64,000 nt of DNA, taken from NCBI GenBank assembly GCA_025210775.1, contig JAOARB010000013.1:62001-126000 (forward strand). Reading direction: 5' to 3'. Under the pieces are notes generated by a model. The model was not told the origin of the DNA, did no database searches, and saw only the letters and a list, made by a program, of their open reading frames with translations. This document shows positions 18,415 to 26,737 of this stretch, piece after piece (position 1 is the stretch's first letter; the number at the start of each line of letters is the position of its first letter). The translations under genes were made by a program, and so were the position numbers. The DNA is from Prolixibacteraceae bacterium. Its GTDB lineage: Bacteria; Bacteroidota; Bacteroidia; Bacteroidales; Prolixibacteraceae.

Positions 18415-19491
18415 ATGAAAGAAACTAAAATTTTAGCAATCAATCCTGGTTCGACTTCAACAAAAATTGCTGTATACCAGAACAAAAAGTGCATTTTTCT
18501 AAAAACGATTCGTCATAGTGCTGAAGAGTTGGCACAATATGAAACAATATACGATCAGTTTCATTTTAGAAAAAAGATGATTCTACAAGAACTTGGTACC
18601 GAGAATATTGGGCCAGGAGCTGTCAATGTGATTATTGCTCGTGGTGGTTTGACCAAACCTCTGACATCAGGTGTTTATGAAGTAAACCAAGCCATGGTCG
18701 ACGATATTAATAGTCGTAAGTATGGTATGCATGCCAGTAATCTAGCACCACTTTTAGCTTTCGATTTAGCTTCGAAGATTCCTAATACGGAGGCTTATAT
18801 CTCTGATCCTGTAGTGACAGATGAATTATGCGATGAAGCTCGTACAGCTGGTCATCCTCTTTTTGAACGTAAATCTGTTCTACATGCTTTAAACCAAAAA
18901 GCTGTAGCACGAACTTATGCCAATAGCATCTCAAAACCTTATGAGTCTCTTAATTTGATTGTTGCACATATGGGAGGAGGTATTTCTGTTGGTGTTCATG
19001 ACCAAGGTCGTATTGTGGATGTAAACAACGCTTTAGATGGTGAAGGACCTTTGTCTCCTGAAAGAAGTGGTTCTCTTCCTAATGGACAACTCGTAGACCT
19101 TTGCTTCTCAGGTGACTACATCCAAGCAGAGATTAAAAAGATGATTTGTGGCCGTGGGGGATTTGTTGCTCATGTAGGTTCTTCTGATGGACGTGAGATT
19201 AGAGCGAAAGCAGAAGAAGGAGATAAAAAATGTCAACATATTCTTAAGGTAATGGCTTATCAAGTATCGAAAGCTATCGGTGAAATGGCGACTGTCGTTT
19301 CTGGAAAAGTGGATGCCATCCTAATCACAGGTGGTTTGGCATACGACAAAGATATGGTTGCTGAAATTTCGAAAAAAGTTTCTTTTATTGCTCCTATAAG
19401 TGTACATCCTGGTGAAGATGAGATGGAGGCTATGTTCTCTAATGCACAACGTCACTTAGATGGATTAGAGGAGTTGAAAGTATATAAATAG
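18415..19491 (+). CDS. buk: Butyrate kinase
   Basis: The 358-residue ASKHA-fold enzyme makes ATP from butyryl phosphate and ADP. It has LAINPGSTSTKIAVY at the start, SDPVVTDEL, AHMGGGISVGVH with the Gly-rich phosphate loop, and LITGGLAYDK near the end. The length matches the family. It is the second gene of ptb-buk and is followed by a terminator. The same fold as AckA is expected, but the sequence is clearly on the butyrate kinase branch. Confidence 0.93.
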   Translation: MKETKILAINPGSTSTKIAVYQNKKCIFLKTIRHSAEELAQYETIYDQFHFRKKMILQELGTENIGPGAVNVIIARGGLTKPLTSGVYEVNQAMVDDINSRKYGMHASNLAPLLAFDLASKIPNTEAYISDPVVTDELCDEARTAGHPLFERKSVLHALNQKAVARTYANSISKPYESLNLIVAHMGGGISVGVHDQGRIVDVNNALDGEGPLSPERSGSLPNGQLVDLCFSGDYIQAEIKKMICGRGGFVAHVGSSDGREIRAKAEEGDKKCQHILKVMAYQVSKAIGEMATVVSGKVDAILITGGLAYDKDMVAEISKKVSFIAPISVHPGEDEMEAMFSNAQRHLDGLEELKVYK

Positions 19492-19847
19492 AGTGAATTC
19501 TTGGACAATCTTTATTGTCTTATTATTAAGTAGTTTTATTTACACATACACTTAGGAGGGAAGCGCAAGTTTCCCTCTTTTTTTACCATAGATATGCCTC
19601 TTCATTTCACCTGTCTTATTTAAAAGATATGGATTAGAATGCCTTTTGCAAAATATTCCAATCCATATCAAATCTATTTTGAACCTTTTGATTCTCTATG
19701 GGTTATAGATGAAACAATATAAGATATCTGATTTAAGAAGAGGGCGAGCCTAGTACCCTAGAACTGTATGATATTTTTAAAGAAGTTACCATACAGTGAT
19801 ACAATAGACATAGTAAAGTAATGGCTAAGCTCTCTTCTTTTTCTTCC
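19492..19847. other. Intergenic region with several hairpins
   Basis: 356 bases without a gene. Besides the buk terminator it holds a 15-bp inverted repeat (19626-19640 with 19655-19669, one G-U pair) and a nested structure at 19735-19835: an outer GAAGAG/CTCTTC stem around an inner ACTGTATG (19763-19770) and CATACAGT (19790-19797). The nested part lies just 3' of the minus-strand DUF6266-like gene and may be its transcript end. Confidence 0.5.
19555..19586 (+). terminator. Terminator after buk
   Basis: A GAGGGAA stem (19556-19562 with 19571-19577) with an eight-base loop is followed by eight Ts. Confidence 0.72.
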
Positions 19848-20459
19848 CTACGATCGATATACACTCCCGTAATAGTGATTCTTAATCGGATCGTATAACA
19901 TTATCCAGAAGTGGGAGTCAGGCTCTTTCTTCTTTATAAGATCCCATGTAAAGACCATCTCGTTGTCCAAAATATTTTGAGGCGCAAATTGATGATGATG
20001 TTTTCCTACTTGTGCAATAACGATAGCATATACACCTAAAGGCACTTCATCATAATTGGCTTTCATTCGGAGAGTTATTGCTCCATCATTGCGTTCTAAA
20101 TCAAGCGATTCAATACCTGTTATAGTCTCTTGACTCATCGGGATCTTTGAATAGTTCAGCTTCAAATCAGGATAGACTCCCTCTATCGCTTCTTTCATTA
20201 TACGGGTACGTGCACGACAATTGGCATAGGTCTCTGTTTGATCAATCGTGTAGCTACGTCGAATAAAGAGTTTCCACCCTTTTAAAAATTGAACTACCAT
20301 TTTCATCTTCATCCTTTGGGCGAGTTGTTTTGGGGTTTGTGCATCATGAAAACGACCTGCAACAGTTCTACCTCTTACTTGATCCCCAACTTTGTAGAAT
20401 ATGGTATTCCCACATCTTCCTGTAAAATCACCAAGAATTCCATTCTTATGAATACTCAT
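19848..20459 (-). CDS. DUF6266-like hypothetical protein
   Basis: The 203-residue protein starts with GILGDFTGRCGNTIFYKVGD and then has a TPKQLAQRMKMKMV stretch, which resembles the Bacteroidota family DUF6266, where a GxLGxxSGKVG start and a Q-rich helix are typical. No signal peptide or membrane segment is visible. The C-terminal half looks beta-rich (WDLIKKKEPDSHFWIMLYD). The function is unknown. The gene stands alone, with long non-coding stretches on both sides. Confidence 0.65.
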   Translation of the reverse strand: MSIHKNGILGDFTGRCGNTIFYKVGDQVRGRTVAGRFHDAQTPKQLAQRMKMKMVVQFLKGWKLFIRRSYTIDQTETYANCRARTRIMKEAIEGVYPDLKLNYSKIPMSQETITGIESLDLERNDGAITLRMKANYDEVPLGVYAIVIAQVGKHHHQFAPQNILDNEMVFTWDLIKKKEPDSHFWIMLYDPIKNHYYGSVYRS

Positions 20460-20771
20460 AACATTTAAATTTAAAAGTTTAACAAAATGAATAATTTTGG
20501 CAAATAACAGCCTTTTTTATCTTGTTCTCTCAAAAAGGTGCTTGGGAAGTATTGGTGGATAGATCGAAAAAAGCATCTTTGTCGTTCTCTTGACTCCTCG
20601 GTAAGATTTTTGTAGGCCATACTTTTTGCCCTCTCTTATTAGGGGTAAATCGACTTATTTTCCCCTCCTTTTACTATATCAAGTTATAAATAAAAATAGA
20701 TAATGCATAGCAAATAATGCTTAAATTAACTATAAATCAATAAGATACCCATTGCTTGGGAACTTTTCGAC

Positions 20772-20881
20772 CATATCAAGTTCATATCAACTTCATTTGA
20801 AAGTAAACTTGACATAACGTATAAGTGAACATGATATGAAGTTGATATGAACTTGATGTGAAGTTATAGTGAAAATGATAT
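20772..20881. repeat. 11-bp phased repeats within a 25-bp inverted repeat
   Basis: Positions 20827-20881 are five head-to-tail 11-base units: GAACATGATAT, GAAGTTGATAT, GAACTTGATGT, GAAGTTATAGT and GAAAATGATAT. The first arm (20772-20796) is the reverse complement of 20836-20860 with one mismatch, with a 39-base centre. The period equals about one helical turn, so repeated sites would lie on one face of the DNA. No gene overlaps it. Confidence 0.75.
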
Positions 20882-21190
20882 AAATGCGATTATAACGTAT
20901 TATAACCGTAAGTATACTCTGGTAGGGACCAAGTGTTTATATTTGGAATGGCTCCCATAATATCAGGTCTGTTCGTATTATTGAGATGGGAGTAACTCTG
21001 TTTACTTGTGCTATTAAACGAGAATCTTTACCGTTCTGAGATAGTAAATTTTCTAATGATATCTCAGAATGGATAATATCTCTTTGAAACTATTTTCTTA
21101 GTTGAAGTTTGGCTATCCGTCTTTACCAAAAATTACATTTCAACAGCAATGATTTACGAATATCAAAGTAAAGCAACATATTTTGTGATA

Positions 21191-21367
21191 GGAGGGAATT
21201 AAACACGGATTCACGCAGATTAAAAAGGATTGGCACGGGTCTTTTTTAATTGAAACTTCGTTTCCTATAACTATGTCTTCTACAAATATATTTGTAATCG
21301 TGGTTATTAGTCATTGATTCATAACGTTTTAATTCTTTGTGGGGCGCAGACCCGTGCGTCTGCCCAA
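21191..21367. repeat. Long direct repeat, copy 1
   Basis: About 177 bases that recur at 25100-25276 with four substitutions and one single-base indel by my count. It starts at GGAGGGAATTAAACACGG and ends at GTGCGTCTGCCCAA. It contains a 16-base palindrome TACAAATATATTTGTA (21281-21296) and complementary ends GCACGGGTC and GACCCGTGC. It lies 250 bases before the GLPGLI gene. Confidence 0.9.
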
Positions 21368-21617
21368 TTTTGTTATGCTTTTATCAGGATGAATTTTTTA
21401 TATTTTAAATCATCATTGGATTGATATAATGGAATGGTTTTTGTTAATTTATATTAAAATGAAATATATTCGATTTCAAATTCCGATCTCTATCGAAAAG
21501 ATGGAGATCACACTTCTGTAGATTGCTTTTCCGCATAGGGGATTGGGTTAAAAGAGATTATTAAGGTGGAGAGTGTGGAATGGTATTAAAGATGTTTTTT
21601 AATTTAAACCATTCATT

Positions 21618-22490
21618 ATGAAAAAATACTTATTGATTTCAGTGCTCTTTCTCTCTTCCTCATGGTTGGGGTTTGCTCAAGAGATAGGACATAAAGATAT
21701 CATGCTAGGTCATTTTGTTGTTGTTCCCAAAACAATTGTGGACTATTCTCAGATAAATTTCTTTTATCTGTTAGAATATTATAAAGATCCTGTATCCCAT
21801 AAAAAGAAGATTGAAGCCCAAACATTTTTACAAATAGGAAAGTCTGGTCGTTGTTTTAGAGATTATTACGCATTCCTTTTTGATTCGATTAACAATGTTG
21901 CTGCTTCGTTAAAAGAGGAGAATAAGATGAAGCAAACGACTGCATTAATGAATATTGCGAAGAAAGTGAAATATAATCACACTTTAGTCTGGGGCCATCA
22001 TAAAGATATGATCCTACGACAAAGATCGGTTGTATTAAATGAGATCTATCAATATGAAGATAGTATTCCTTCTTTACAGTGGCAGCTTCTAGATAAGGAT
22101 ACCGTAATTTTAGACCATCCATGTCATCTAGCCAGTTGTGAATATAGAGGGCGAACTTATAGAGCATGGTATGCTGATGATGTTGATTTGCCATATGGTC
22201 CATATGTTTTTGAAGGATTGCCGGGGCTGATATTTCAGATTGAGGATATGCAAAAACATTATTGTTTTAAGTTGAATGGAATCAACCATATATCGCACAA
22301 GCAGCCTATCTATTTTAATACCAGTGATAAAGTGGTGCCGACAACTCGTGAACGTGTTCGAAAGATATACAAACAGTATTGCGAGCATCCTTTACACTCT
22401 ATTGTTCAGAGTAACCCTGCTATTAAGATTCCTCAGTCGGCATTAATGAATGAAAAATCAAAACCTTATAACCCTATTGAACTAAAATAA
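21618..22490 (+). CDS. GLPGLI family protein
   Basis: The 290-residue protein has a signal peptide (LLISVLFLSSSWLGFAQ) and the family's name-giving motif in YVFEGLPGLIFQIED at about 197-211, preceded by a WYADDVDLPYGPY stretch. GLPGLI proteins are secreted or periplasmic proteins of Bacteroidota with no known function, often encoded beside TonB-dependent receptor-like genes. That is the case here: the receptor gene follows 14 bases downstream, so the two are surely co-transcribed. The pair is bracketed by long direct repeats. Confidence 0.88.
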   Translation: MKKYLLISVLFLSSSWLGFAQEIGHKDIMLGHFVVVPKTIVDYSQINFFYLLEYYKDPVSHKKKIEAQTFLQIGKSGRCFRDYYAFLFDSINNVAASLKEENKMKQTTALMNIAKKVKYNHTLVWGHHKDMILRQRSVVLNEIYQYEDSIPSLQWQLLDKDTVILDHPCHLASCEYRGRTYRAWYADDVDLPYGPYVFEGLPGLIFQIEDMQKHYCFKLNGINHISHKQPIYFNTSDKVVPTTRERVRKIYKQYCEHPLHSIVQSNPAIKIPQSALMNEKSKPYNPIELK

Positions 22491-22504
22491 CTCTCTTAAG
22501 TCCT

Positions 22505-24640
22505 ATGCCTAAATTCTATTTGTTTATTGTTCTATTTCTTGGAGCTTCTATTTCAACTTATGCTATGGCTAATAGTGAAAAAGGGGTGAGTGGTATTGTT
22601 CTTGATGGGAAAAGTCGAAAACCGATACCTGGTGTTATCTGTAAATTATACGGTTCGCAAGAGACGATGATTGGCTATTTTATCACAGATAATAAAGGCG
22701 AATATCATCTAAAATCATATAAAGAAGCTGTGGATGTTTCTTTTTCTCATCTGGGATATAAAAAAGTGAAGATCTCTGTAGAGAAGCTTCTAAATAATGA
22801 TCCTATTCTATTGTGGTGTTCATCGCAGAAGATCAAAGAAGTTACGGTACATGTACCACCATTAAAATGGACCAAGGATACCTTAAGATATAATGTGGGC
22901 TCTTTTGTTGAGAAGAAAGATCGAGCTATTGGTGACGTTCTAAAAAAACTACCAGGAATAGAGGTGGATAAAAATGGAACCATCAAATATCAAGGAGAGT
23001 CAATAAGTCGATTTTATATTGAAGGGAAAGATCTCTTGGGCGGTGCATACAATCAAGCAACCAATAGCTTACCTGTTGATGCTGTGGCTCAGATTCAAGT
23101 GCTTGAACATCATCAACATGTAAAAGCATTAAAGAATAGTACACCACCTTCAGAGGCAGCCATTAATCTAACCATCAAGAAAGGGTATAAGGTGCGTATG
23201 TTTGGAGAGGTGGAAACTGGGGTTGGTTGCTCTCCATTATTGTTAGACAACAAATTGTTTTTGGTGAAGATAAAAGGGAAAGATCAAACTTTGATTACGG
23301 CCAGAATGAATAATGTAGGGAAAGATTTATCCAATGATACCAAAGAGAAAATAGATTGGGATAATATCGATATGTTCGAACCATTGCCTCAAGATCTTTT
23401 CCTTTCGAAGTCTCTTTCATCTCTTCCTTTGACATTACAACGTTATCTGGACAACCGATCTGTTACTGGTGGTGCCAATAAATTAGTTGGACTAAATGAT
23501 CATAGTGATCTTCGTGTTAATGTGACTTATTATGGGGATAAACGTGAGCAGTCCCTTTTTTCATTACAGCGTTTGGGAAAACAAAATCCGATAGTGCTAA
23601 CCGAACGTAGTGAAACAGATATTAGAACTCAATATGTGGTGCCACAGATACAGTATGAGAATAACAATGATCGATTCTATCTTAAGAATAATTTAAAGGC
23701 TTCTTTTTCGTCTTCCAAACAAAAGCAGAATATCATTAATAATGGACAACCTCGTAATCAAGATAATAGGCAAAGTCCTTTCTTTATTGAAGATCATTTG
23801 GATTGGACTGTAAATAATGGAACGTGGGTCTATTCGTTAAATTCTCTTGTTCGTTATTTTAATTCGGAAACCTCTATGTGGGTAAAGGAGACAAAGAGTA
23901 CCAACTCTAACTACCTCTTGGAGCAACATGCAAAACAAAAACAGCTTCTTGCCAAAGGAAGTATGTGTTTTACCAATATTGTTCAACAACAAGAACGCTC
24001 TCTTTCATTTAAGTATCTATTCAAACAAGACCATATCGATTTAGATGGAGATCCAGTGGAGAGAAATGGATACCTCTATTTTAAAGATCGGGGAGAACAG
24101 AAACGATGGAAATATGCTTTAGGTGTAACCCCTTCATATATATGGCATTTCAGACATGGACGAATGACTCTAATGATTCCAATGTCAGTTGAACGTATGG
24201 GGGCCAGATGGGAATCTAATGATATATCTCGTAATTACTTAAGCTATCGTCCTTCTATTAATTTCTTTAAGCAATATCGTGATCTATGGGAGTGGCGATT
24301 GTCTGGTTACTATCATAGCAATGCATCACACGATTTTGTTATCTCTAACATCCCTTATTTCCAAGATTATCGCAGTTGGTATTATTCTACAATGACTCCA
24401 GAGCAATTGTTTGATAGAACAAATATCTTGGGAGGGCAGATAAAAGTTGATTATCATGATCTGGCTTCACTGTTTTTTGCGGGGATAAAAGTTCATTATG
24501 CTGAAACGAGAAACCATCAATATCTGGATTATGACTATTCCTCAGAAATTACAAAAATACTACCTACATGGGGAGACAATACCAGTCGGATATTTTATCT
24601 TAATGGCGTGGTAGACAAATCCTTTTCAATATTACAATAG
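22505..24640 (+). CDS. Carboxypeptidase-regulatory/TonB-dependent receptor-like protein, truncated by a frameshift
   Basis: The 711-residue reading frame has a signal peptide (LFLGASISTYAMA), a carboxypeptidase-regulatory-like beta-sandwich at about 27-105 (GIVLDGKSRKPIPGV; DNKGEYHLKS) and then a plug-like domain (RAIGDVLKKLPGIEVDKNG; SRFYIEGKDLLGG) and beta-barrel-like sequence. It stops abruptly without the usual C-terminal aromatic strand. That end is found in the +1 frame just downstream (24615-25061). The full gene would encode about 850 residues, normal for receptors paired with GLPGLI proteins. The break must lie at 24615-24640, where both frames are open; an extra T in TTTT at 24623-24626 is a candidate. 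It may be a pseudogene, phase-variable, or a sequencing error. Confidence 0.78.
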   Translation: MPKFYLFIVLFLGASISTYAMANSEKGVSGIVLDGKSRKPIPGVICKLYGSQETMIGYFITDNKGEYHLKSYKEAVDVSFSHLGYKKVKISVEKLLNNDPILLWCSSQKIKEVTVHVPPLKWTKDTLRYNVGSFVEKKDRAIGDVLKKLPGIEVDKNGTIKYQGESISRFYIEGKDLLGGAYNQATNSLPVDAVAQIQVLEHHQHVKALKNSTPPSEAAINLTIKKGYKVRMFGEVETGVGCSPLLLDNKLFLVKIKGKDQTLITARMNNVGKDLSNDTKEKIDWDNIDMFEPLPQDLFLSKSLSSLPLTLQRYLDNRSVTGGANKLVGLNDHSDLRVNVTYYGDKREQSLFSLQRLGKQNPIVLTERSETDIRTQYVVPQIQYENNNDRFYLKNNLKASFSSSKQKQNIINNGQPRNQDNRQSPFFIEDHLDWTVNNGTWVYSLNSLVRYFNSETSMWVKETKSTNSNYLLEQHAKQKQLLAKGSMCFTNIVQQQERSLSFKYLFKQDHIDLDGDPVERNGYLYFKDRGEQKRWKYALGVTPSYIWHFRHGRMTLMIPMSVERMGARWESNDISRNYLSYRPSINFFKQYRDLWEWRLSGYYHSNASHDFVISNIPYFQDYRSWYYSTMTPEQLFDRTNILGGQIKVDYHDLASLFFAGIKVHYAETRNHQYLDYDYSSEITKILPTWGDNTSRIFYLNGVVDKSFSILQ

Positions 24641-25061
24641 ATCTGAGATATGTACAGGTAGCTTAGGTCTGGTATATAAAAAACTTTCATGGTTTTCTGC
24701 GAATATGAAGATCACAACAAATTATTCATGGCAAAAGAGTCATCAAAAGAGAAGTGATATATTACGTAATAGCTTTTATCATCTAGACCTTAGTTTCTAT
24801 CCAATAAAACGAATTGATTTTACCGTTTCATCCGAATATAACCAGAGAGAGATTGTCCAAGATCGGTTTAAAGATTGTATGTTCTTAGACCTCCAAGCAC
24901 ATTATGCTCCTACAAAACGAGTAGATCTCTTTTTCCATGTTACCAACCTTTTAAACCAAAATATTTATGAAGTGGCCTCCGAACATGGTGTAAACTATAA
25001 CTACCGTCGAATACCACTACGTCAACAATCTTTTATCTTTTCGTTGGCATATAAACTGTAA
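24615..25061 (+). pseudogene. C-terminal part of the frameshifted receptor-like gene
   Basis: This frame, open from 24615, encodes the missing barrel end: SLGLVYKKLSWFSANMKI, then DLFFHVTNLLNQNIYE, and a final QQSFIFSLAYKL, typical of the closing strand of an outer-membrane barrel. Its first ATG (24705) has no sign of being a real start. Read with the upstream frame it completes one receptor-like protein. Confidence 0.7.
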
Positions 25062-25099
25062 GAGGTATCAAAGATGCATTATTTGGGTATTGTGTGATG

Positions 25100-25276
25100 G
25101 GAGGGGAATTAAACACGGATTCACGCAGATTAAAAAGGATTGGCACGGGTCTTTTTTAATTGAAACTTCGTTTCCTATAACTATGTCTTCTACAAATATA
25201 TTTGTAATCGTGGTTATTAGTCATTGATACATAGCGTTTTAATTCTTTGTAGGGCGCAGATCCGTGCGTCTGCCCA
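25100..25276. repeat. Long direct repeat, copy 2
   Basis: Second copy of the repeat at 21191-21367, in the same orientation, starting 39 bases after the receptor-like gene ends. It differs by four substitutions and one extra G near the start. It contains the same palindrome, here at 25191-25206. Confidence 0.9.
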
Positions 25277-25293
25277 AATTTCTTATAACTATG

Positions 25294-25351
25294 TTTTTCT
25301 ACAATTATGTCATTCCTTCGGGATTCGGTTTGCATGGCATGAATTGTTTAT
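25294..25351. repeat. Partial copy of the second repeat family
   Basis: Carries the TTCTACAATTATGTCATT and GGATTCGGTTTGCATGGCAT parts of the unit found whole at 25379 and 25551. Confidence 0.65.
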
Positions 25352-25378
25352 TTTGATGTATTGCATGATGGGAGGGTA

Positions 25379-25531
25379 AACACATGGGTTCTTCTACAAT
25401 TATATCATCCCTTCGGGATTTGGTTTGTGGGGGATGATGGTTACGTTTTATATTGTTTGAATACACGTGGTATTGATGAAATATCACATTGGGATTAAAA
25501 AATAATTGCATTAACAGAACCCACAAAGTGG
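25379..25531. repeat. Second repeat family, copy A
   Basis: About 153 bases from AACACATGGGTTCTTCTACA to ACCCACAAAGTGG. Copy B follows at a 172-base period. The start and end carry complementary-like words (CATGGGTT, AACCCAC), so a folded form is possible. No coding frame is kept between copies. Confidence 0.8.
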
Positions 25532-25550
25532 GTGATATATTTGTAGCAAA

Positions 25551-25702
25551 AACACATGGGTTCTTCTACAAATATGTCATCCCTTTAGGATTCGGTTTGC
25601 ATGGCATGATGGCTACGTTTTATAGTGTTTGAATACACGTGGTGTTGATGAGATATCACATTGTTTTAAAAAATAATTGTATCAACAAAACCCACAACGT
25701 GG
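25551..25702. repeat. Second repeat family, copy B
   Basis: About 152 bases matching copy A with scattered substitutions; the parts ATACACGTGG and ATATCACATT are identical in both. Confidence 0.8.
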
Positions 25703-25854
25703 ATTGAAGAGTCATCCCTTCAAGTAGAATTTTATTTGATTGTGAGTAAGTTAAAATTGATAATGTTTTTGTTTGTTGTTATTGAAATGTAGTATATTCA
25801 AGTTTCTCTATCTTATATGAATATAAGACTGATCATCATTAACAGAAAATAAGA

Positions 25855-26580
25855 ATGAGTTCGAGATATAATTGTATTATTATTGACGATGAGTATTTTG
25901 CTCGTGAATTGATTGTTGACTACCTAAAAGAATTTCCCGAATTCATAGTTGTTGGACAGTACAAAAACAGTCTATTAGCTAAGCAAGTTTTAGATCAAGA
26001 TATTCCCATTGATCTGATTTTTCTTGATATTCAGATGCCTAATGAAACAGGGATCGAGTTTTTGAAGAAGAATAAACTAAACTCGAAAATCATATTTACG
26101 ACAGCATTCTCAGAGTATGCTGTAGAAAGCTATAACTTCGATGTGATCGATTATCTTTTAAAACCTATAACAGAGGAACGTTTTAATAATGCTATAGCTC
26201 GATTTAAAAAGGCATTTGATATTGAAAAGAAGGTTTTGAATTTTAAGGAGCAGGATGATAATCGAAGTCGGTATTTTAAAATAAAATCAGGTGCTTATGA
26301 ATACAAAGTTTATTATAATGAACTAAAATATTTGTGTTCAGAGGGAGAGTATGTAAGGTATGTTACATCAGAAAAGAATTATCTTGTATTAGGTAGCTTA
26401 AAAAAGATATCTGAGCAACTGCCTGATTCTTTTATTCAAGTTCATCGAAGTTATATTATTGCTAAAAGTGAGATTAAAGGTAGAGAGAAATATACATTAT
26501 TATTGAATGATTTAACTAAAGTACCAATTGGCAAGACTTATAGACAAGAGGTATTACAATGGTTAAAGGTGTTTCTTTAA
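25855..26580 (+). CDS. LytTR family response regulator
   Basis: The 241-residue protein has a receiver domain (acidic pair Asp11-Asp12, phospho-acceptor Asp58 in FLDIQMP, Lys103 in LLKP) and a C-terminal LytTR DNA-binding domain from about 140 (YNELKYLCSEGEYVRY; VHRSYII). It should be a transcription regulator phosphorylated by a LytS-type kinase. The matching kinase is encoded 1.3 kb downstream, separated by an FGE-like lipoprotein gene. Confidence 0.92.
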   Translation: MSSRYNCIIIDDEYFARELIVDYLKEFPEFIVVGQYKNSLLAKQVLDQDIPIDLIFLDIQMPNETGIEFLKKNKLNSKIIFTTAFSEYAVESYNFDVIDYLLKPITEERFNNAIARFKKAFDIEKKVLNFKEQDDNRSRYFKIKSGAYEYKVYYNELKYLCSEGEYVRYVTSEKNYLVLGSLKKISEQLPDSFIQVHRSYIIAKSEIKGREKYTLLLNDLTKVPIGKTYRQEVLQWLKVFL

Positions 26581-26737
26581 TGAGAATATATTTGACCAAT
26601 AAAATTTCCATTTACTTATTAGAATGTTCCGTTTACTGAAAGTAGGCATAATAATTCTTTGCCCAATATAATCATTGTTTATGTTTGGAGTGAGATAAAT
26701 AATAAAAAGCAATGTTTTATTTTAATAATAAATAGCG

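Larger units (their letters stand above)
20460..21617. other. Long non-coding accessory region
   Basis: 1158 bases without a credible gene. It holds an array of 11-bp repeats with a long inverted repeat (20772-20881) and the first copy of a ~177-bp direct repeat (21191-21367). The last ~250 bases, before the GLPGLI gene, show no clear promoter match. Confidence 0.6.
25062..25854. other. Repeat-rich non-coding region
   Basis: 793 bases with no credible gene. It holds copy 2 of the ~177-bp direct repeat and two full and one partial copy of a second repeat family, both sharing a TTCTACAA(A)TAT core. The last ~100 bases should hold the promoter of the response regulator; no clear consensus is seen. 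Confidence 0.65.

Noticed and set aside
20827..20881. Short repeats as a CRISPR array
   Set aside because: The 11-base units are directly adjacent with no spacers.
21191..25276. Direct repeats as ends of an insertion sequence
   Set aside because: The enclosed genes are GLPGLI and a receptor; there is no transposase, and the repeats are direct rather than inverted.
25305..25526. 73-residue minus-strand frame
   Set aside because: It runs across the repeat units, is not kept in the second copy, and has no recognisable features.
25294..25702. CRISPR-like appearance of repeats
   Set aside because: Units are ~150 bases, only two to three copies, with no short regular repeat/spacer pattern and no cas genes.
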